Assembly: GCA_020024815.1 (NCBI GenBank)
Contig: JAHHTE010000086.1
Location: forward strand, 1 to 8,400
From: Mailhella sp.
GTDB lineage: Bacteria; Desulfobacterota; Desulfovibrionia; Desulfovibrionales; Desulfovibrionaceae
Reading direction: 5' to 3'
DNA: 8,400 nucleotides
Part shown: positions 5,451-8,400 of the stretch, piece by piece
Layout: every line of letters begins with the position of its first letter
Position numbering within the stretch: position 1 is the first letter of the stretch
Made by a program: the position numbers and the translations under genes
The notes under the pieces: model-generated
What the model was told of the DNA's origin: nothing
What the model saw: only the letters and a program-made list of their open reading frames with translations
Databases searched by the model: none

Positions 5451-5482
5451 AAAAAAATAGTCCTAATGGATTTATTAGGACT
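5451..5482 (-). terminator. Intrinsic terminator in the alpA leader
   Basis: Perfect 9-bp stem AGTCCTAAT (5459-5467) / ATTAGGACT (5474-5482) with a 6-base loop, followed on the minus strand by ATTTTTTT (T-run 5457-5451). It ends the int plus 313-aa gene transcript. The T-run lies only two bases before the alpA ribosome binding site (5448-5443), so any transcript starting upstream must read through it to express alpA and repA. This could be attenuation. Confidence 0.8.
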
Positions 5483-5491
5483 GTTCTAAAC

Positions 5492-5508
5492 TTGTCCGTA
5501 CTGGACAA
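5492..5508. promoter_or_regulatory. Palindrome TTGTCC-N5-GGACAA, candidate operator
   Basis: Perfect 6-bp half-sites (5492-5497 and 5503-5508) around GTACT lie between the 313-aa gene and the alpA leader hairpin. There is no T-run, and its size fits a dimer-binding operator. On the minus strand TTGATT (5514-5509), a 17-base spacer and TTTAGA (5491-5486) could be a weak promoter spanning it, but this match is poor. Confidence 0.45.
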
Positions 5509-5531
5509 ATCAATAGACAAAACAAAAAAAG

Positions 5532-6473
5532 TTAACAATTTTTCAAAATATTTAAAATTCCCTTGTTTTCCTCATATAAAGCTCTGCCGTTTATAACGCT
5601 TCTATAACCGTATTTTTCAAATGTTTCATGGGATAAATCCTTTGAAGGTGTTTCATAAAGAATTTTGCCAATTTCATAATTTTTTAAATTAAAAATATCG
5701 AAATAAAAAGCTACTAAGTCTTTAAATTGCTTTTCTTTAAGATTATATTTTCTATAATCAATATGTTTAAATTTTTCTTCGTATAATTGGCGAGCTTCCT
5801 CAAACGAGTAATTTAATGGCAGATGAGGTGAATATCCTTCAATCTGCGAACAATGGTAAGGTTTATTGCGGGTTGTAAAAATAGCATATAAGCGCTGCAT
5901 AAATGTTATGGGCAAAGAAAATAATAAGATTGTAAGTTCTAAAATATCGCCAAAACTGCATGTTGGTTTTATACGACCTCTAGGAACATTAACCCATTGA
6001 ATGACTCTTTTCATTATGAACCGAACATTCTCTTTTGTTGCGGTTCTTTCTGGAGGAACTTCAAATATATTGACAAGTTCTTTTGATAAAGGTAATAATT
6101 TCAGATAGAAAGCAACTTCTTGTTTATCAAAATACAATCTGTTTCTGGCAAGTATGACTTGACGCTTATTTTCCAAATAAGGAGGAAAAACATAAATAAC
6201 CATTCTTTTTCCATTGGTTGTTTCTATCATTTTATGGTGAAAAAGCATCGTTATTTCTTTTGCTCTTATTGCATTTGATAATACTTCAGCACAGTCACAT
6301 TTTATAGTTAAACATAAATCTTCCAAGCTAATAAGCTGTTCAGGTTTTGCATAGTATTTGTTGCTTCTAACAGTTATTGGTTTTATAGGATAATCATCAG
6401 GTGTCACAAAAGATTTCATACAATTAATAATATCTTTTATCTTTGTAATTATTTTATCCTTTTTCAACATCAT
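5532..6473 (-). CDS. Unknown 313-aa protein translationally coupled to integrase
   Basis: I do not recognise this protein. It begins with ATG ATG overlapping the last 20 bases of the integrase gene, behind GGAGG nine bases upstream, so coupled translation is likely. The protein is soluble-looking and basic, without signal peptide or clear membrane span, although LELTILLFSLPITFMQRLYAIF (split: LELTILLFSLP about 178-188, then ITFMQRLYAIF) is hydrophobic. Residues about 48-75 (ISLEDLCLTIKCDCAEVLSN, then AIRAKEITM) could be a helix-turn-helix-like fold, but this is weak. The C-terminal third is helical with many aromatic and charged residues. A terminator follows at 5482-5451, so integrase and this gene form one transcription unit. 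A role in integration, excision or its control is inferred from the coupling only. Confidence 0.75.
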   Translation of the reverse strand: MMLKKDKIITKIKDIINCMKSFVTPDDYPIKPITVRSNKYYAKPEQLISLEDLCLTIKCDCAEVLSNAIRAKEITMLFHHKMIETTNGKRMVIYVFPPYLENKRQVILARNRLYFDKQEVAFYLKLLPLSKELVNIFEVPPERTATKENVRFIMKRVIQWVNVPRGRIKPTCSFGDILELTILLFSLPITFMQRLYAIFTTRNKPYHCSQIEGYSPHLPLNYSFEEARQLYEEKFKHIDYRKYNLKEKQFKDLVAFYFDIFNLKNYEIGKILYETPSKDLSHETFEKYGYRSVINGRALYEENKGILNILKNC

Positions 6474-7641
6474 TTTTCAATTCCTCCAAATAATCAGCCC
6501 AAGCCTGCATCATACGACGGCGTTCGGGCAAAAATTCTGCATAATTATATGCTGCACGTACACTATCACGTTCGCAGTGGGCAAGTTGTCTTTCAATAGC
6601 GTCCCTATTCCAACCAAGTTCATTTAACAAAGTAGACGCCATAGAACGAAAACCATGAACTGTCATTTCTTCTCCTGAATAACCAAGTCTTCGCAATACA
6701 ACTGTTAATGTATTTTCTGACATAGGAATAGTTTTAGAACGAATAGAAGGAAAAACATATTTACCTTCACCTGTAAGAGGTTTTAATTCTAATAGAATAT
6801 CAATCGCTTGTTTTGATAAAGGAACTAAATGCGTACTACGCATTTTCATTTTATGGGCTGGAATACGCCAAATTTTTTCTTCAAAATTAAATTCTTCCCA
6901 TTCTGCATGACGTAATTCTCCAGGACGAACAAAAACTAATGGAGCTAATTGTAAAGCACTGTATACAGAAAAATGTGATTTGCAATTAGCTAAATCGCGT
7001 AATAATTGTCCTACTTTTTTGGGGTCAGTTATACTTGCTAAATGTTTACCTTTTGGAGGAGTCAATGCTCCTTGTAAATCTTGAGCGGAATCACGTTCTG
7101 CTAATCCACACGCAATAGCATAACGAAAAACCATAGAACAAATACCACGTACACGTTTAGTTGTTTCTAATGCTCCACGTTTTTCAATAAGACGTAATAC
7201 CTCTAAAAGTTTTGGAGGAGTAATTTCAGAAATAGGAACTTTACCAAGATATGGAAAAATATTTTTTTCTAAGCGGGTGAGAGTTAATTTTGCGTGTCCT
7301 TCTGTCCATCGAGATTTGAATTTTTTATGCCAATCACGAGCAATACTTTCAAAATGGTATTTTTCATCTGTAAGAGCTTTTTCTTGTCTTCGTTTTTCCT
7401 GTGGGTCTATACCATTAGCAAGCTGTACTCGCAGTTCATCACGTTTCTTTCTTGCGTCGCTTAAAGTTATCTCTGGATATGCACCAAGTGAAAGTTTATT
7501 TTTCTTTCCTTGAAATGAATATCTAAAACGCCAAGATTTTTTTCCATTAGGCATAATTTCAAGGTATAGTCCTCTTTCATCGCTTATGGAGTATCTTATT
7601 TCTTTTGGGGGTAAATTTTTTATAATGTTATTGTTTAGCAT
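6454..7641 (-). CDS. int: P4-type tyrosine recombinase (integrase)
   Basis: A 395-aa integrase, full length for the P4/DUF4102 family. The N-terminal arm-binding domain (about 1-90) contains RGLYLEIMPNGKKSWRFRY and LGAYPEITLSDARKKRDELR. A core-binding domain (about 95-180) follows. The catalytic domain has R239 (VRPGELR), a lysine in HKMKMRSTHLVPL (K264 or K266), HGFR (H329, R332), H355 (LAHCERD) and the nucleophile Y365 (RAAYNYAEFL). All catalytic residues are present, so it should be active. The start ATG 7641 has AGGA six bases upstream and a strong promoter further up. Its 5' end faces the 3' end of ssrA about 215 bases away, the usual arrangement for an element integrated in tmRNA. It overlaps the next gene by 20 bases. 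Confidence 0.95.
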   Translation of the reverse strand: MLNNNIIKNLPPKEIRYSISDERGLYLEIMPNGKKSWRFRYSFQGKKNKLSLGAYPEITLSDARKKRDELRVQLANGIDPQEKRRQEKALTDEKYHFESIARDWHKKFKSRWTEGHAKLTLTRLEKNIFPYLGKVPISEITPPKLLEVLRLIEKRGALETTKRVRGICSMVFRYAIACGLAERDSAQDLQGALTPPKGKHLASITDPKKVGQLLRDLANCKSHFSVYSALQLAPLVFVRPGELRHAEWEEFNFEEKIWRIPAHKMKMRSTHLVPLSKQAIDILLELKPLTGEGKYVFPSIRSKTIPMSENTLTVVLRRLGYSGEEMTVHGFRSMASTLLNELGWNRDAIERQLAHCERDSVRAAYNYAEFLPERRRMMQAWADYLEELKNDVEKG

Positions 7642-7683
7642 TTTTTGTCCTACTTATTGAAATATTTGAAAATAAAATAAAAA

Positions 7684-7752
7684 GTGTACACATTTTTCTT
7701 GATTATAACAGATTTTAGACTTGTGTCCACTTTGGGGTACACTTGTGTACAC
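7684..7752. repeat. GTGTACAC-like repeats around the int promoter
   Basis: GTGTACAC is palindromic and occurs at 7684-7691 and 7745-7752. Variants are GTGTCCAC (7723-7730) and GGTACAC (7736-7742). The longer units ACTTGTGTCCAC (7719-7730) and ACTTGTGTACAC (7741-7752) are direct repeats 22 bases apart, about two helical turns, with one mismatch. One copy covers the -35 box and another sits just after the -10. They look like operator sites, or arm-type sites for integrase or excisionase. Confidence 0.6.
7702..7729 (-). promoter_or_regulatory. Integrase promoter
   Basis: On the minus strand TGGACA (7729-7724, five of six to consensus), a 16-base spacer and a perfect TATAAT (7707-7702) preceded by TGT, giving an extended -10. 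It lies about 60 bases upstream of the integrase ATG. The -35 lies within one GTGTACAC-like repeat, and a second repeat begins about eleven bases downstream of the -10, suggesting control by a DNA-binding protein. Confidence 0.75.
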
Positions 7753-7786
7753 GGACGAGGTAGGATTTTATCGGACTATATAGGAT

Positions 7787-7822
7787 AAAAAAATACCCAT
7801 AATATATTGAATATTATGGGTA
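7787..7822 (-). terminator. Hairpin terminator just downstream of ssrA
   Basis: A 12-bp perfect stem TACCCATAATAT (7794-7805) / ATATTATGGGTA (7811-7822), loop ATTGA, is followed on the minus strand by seven Ts (7793-7787). It lies about 35 bases past the tmRNA 3' end. It would terminate ssrA and keep its transcription from running into the integrase promoter region. The plus-strand side also has AAAAATATTTTTTT, so it may work in both directions. Confidence 0.8.
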
Positions 7823-7856
7823 AAAATATTTTTTTGGATTTAAAAAATTTCTTATT

Positions 7857-7883
7857 TGGTGGAGGCGGGGGGAGTTGAACCCC
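7857..7883. other. Element/chromosome junction (att site) at the ssrA 3' end
   Basis: The element boundary lies in the CCA end and T-arm region of ssrA. Elements with this integrase type commonly use tRNA or tmRNA 3' ends as attB and rebuild the gene on insertion. Here the gene is intact to the encoded CCA. The exact crossover limits cannot be set, because the matching copy at the other end is not in the window. Confidence 0.6.
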
Positions 7884-8111
7884 CGTCCGCGAATAATCCA
7901 CGCAAAGCTTCTACAGGTTTAGTTTGGGTATAAGCTCACCATAAACTGAACCCCCAAACAGGTAATTTATGGGTAGCTTTGCGTTTTAATCTCACAGTTC
8001 CCCCACAAAGCAAAGGGTTCTGCCAGTCTAAGAAAATGACATCGTACCTAGATATTAGACATCTCTAAGATTGACGTGAGCTTCTAATTGAGCTCAGGGG
8101 CATAACTGCAA

Positions 8112-8147
8112 TTAAGCAGCGTATGCGTAAGCGTAATCGTCGTTTGC
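8112..8147 (-). other. tmRNA tag-peptide reading frame
   Basis: Resume codon GCA at 8147-8145, then eleven sense codons in all giving ANDDYAYAYAA, and a TAA stop at 8114-8112. The AA end is the usual ClpXP-type degradation signal. Confidence 0.9.
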
Positions 8148-8260
8148 AATTACATTGTTGCCGCTTTTTACGAGGCCAGCGGCGCCTCGACCTGCGACTT
8201 TGGCTTCTTCATCCACGTCGAAGCCAGTGCGCCCCCATTGGGGGTGTGTCCACATAACAT

Positions 8261-8288
8261 ATTATAATCAGTTATAAAAAAAAGTAAA
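8261..8288 (-). promoter_or_regulatory. ssrA promoter
   Basis: A perfect -10 TATAAT on the minus strand (8266-8261), with TTTACT (8288-8283, four of six) 16 bases upstream. This would start transcription about 15-20 bases before the mature tmRNA 5' end, leaving a short leader for RNase P to remove. The remaining bases to 8400 are AT-rich, and I see nothing else in them. Confidence 0.65.
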
Positions 8289-8400
8289 GTTATTTTCATT
8301 GTTAAAATATTTTTAATTGTTCAAAATACTATATGGTTAGATAAGAGATTTAAAATATTGTTTGTTTAGGTATTAATGTTTAGTTTTATTTTTTGTCTGA

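Larger units (their letters stand above)
7857..8236 (-). ncRNA. ssrA: Transfer-messenger RNA (tmRNA)
   Basis: About 380 nt on the minus strand. The 5' end GGGGGCG pairs with CGCCTCC before the encoded ACCA 3' end, forming the acceptor stem with one G-U pair. The 5' region continues with TGGCTTCGACG and the 3' end has the T-arm GGGTTCAACTCCCC, both hallmarks of tmRNA. The internal tag frame reads GCA through TAA (8147-8112) and encodes ANDDYAYAYAA. tmRNA acts with SmpB to rescue ribosomes stalled on broken mRNAs and tags the product for proteolysis. The gene is complete despite the adjacent integration. The tag resembles those of Desulfovibrionaceae as I recall them. The 5' end is placed by acceptor pairing and could be off by a base. 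Confidence 0.95.

Overview
The window is the integrase-proximal part of an integrative and mobilizable element sitting at the 3' end of a tmRNA gene (ssrA). The DNA is AT-rich throughout, roughly one-third GC by eye. The ssrA gene on the minus strand near the right edge encodes the tag ANDDYAYAYAA. A tag of this ...DY..YAA type suggests the Desulfovibrionaceae. Together with the low GC, a low-GC member such as Lawsonia or a relative is plausible, but this is inference from memory and not a database match.

Layout from right to left, which is the direction of transcription for nearly everything: the ssrA promoter (about 8261-8288) and ssrA (8236-7857, CCA encoded); a strong hairpin plus T-run just inside the element (7822-7787), well placed to terminate ssrA; the integrase promoter with a cluster of GTGTACAC-like repeats around it; a P4-type tyrosine integrase; an unrecognised 313-aa protein overlapping the integrase by 20 bases; a leader holding a palindrome and an intrinsic terminator; an AlpA-type regulator; and a RepA-like AAA ATPase carrying a C-terminal helix-turn-helix.

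Next comes a gene-free stretch of about 350 bases (3857-4209) packed with nested inverted repeats. It is the best candidate for the origin of transfer, perhaps with other origin functions. It is followed by a mobilization operon: mobC, a MOBP-like relaxase, and a membrane-anchored coiled-coil protein whose first half is overprinted on the end of the relaxase gene, as mobB is in ColE1-type plasmids. Then comes a HigB/HigA toxin-antitoxin pair with its own promoter, palindrome and terminator, and a second small operon made of a ribbon-helix-helix (RelB-like) protein and an unknown 72-aa protein behind a clean palindromic operator. At the far left a very AT-rich 239-aa gene of unknown function runs on the opposite strand and ends in a good terminator.

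The genes form a coherent accessory element. The integrase (and perhaps its coupled partner) handles integration and excision at ssrA. AlpA and the operator-like repeats probably control excision and replication. RepA/MobC/MobA/MobB would allow mobilization by a helper conjugation system, since no type IV secretion genes are present here. The toxin-antitoxin loci probably stabilise the element. No second copy of the ssrA 3' end was found in the window, so the left end of the element is probably outside it. The least explained parts are the 72-aa partner of the RHH protein, the integrase-coupled 313-aa protein, the left-hand 239-aa protein, and the structured intergenic region.
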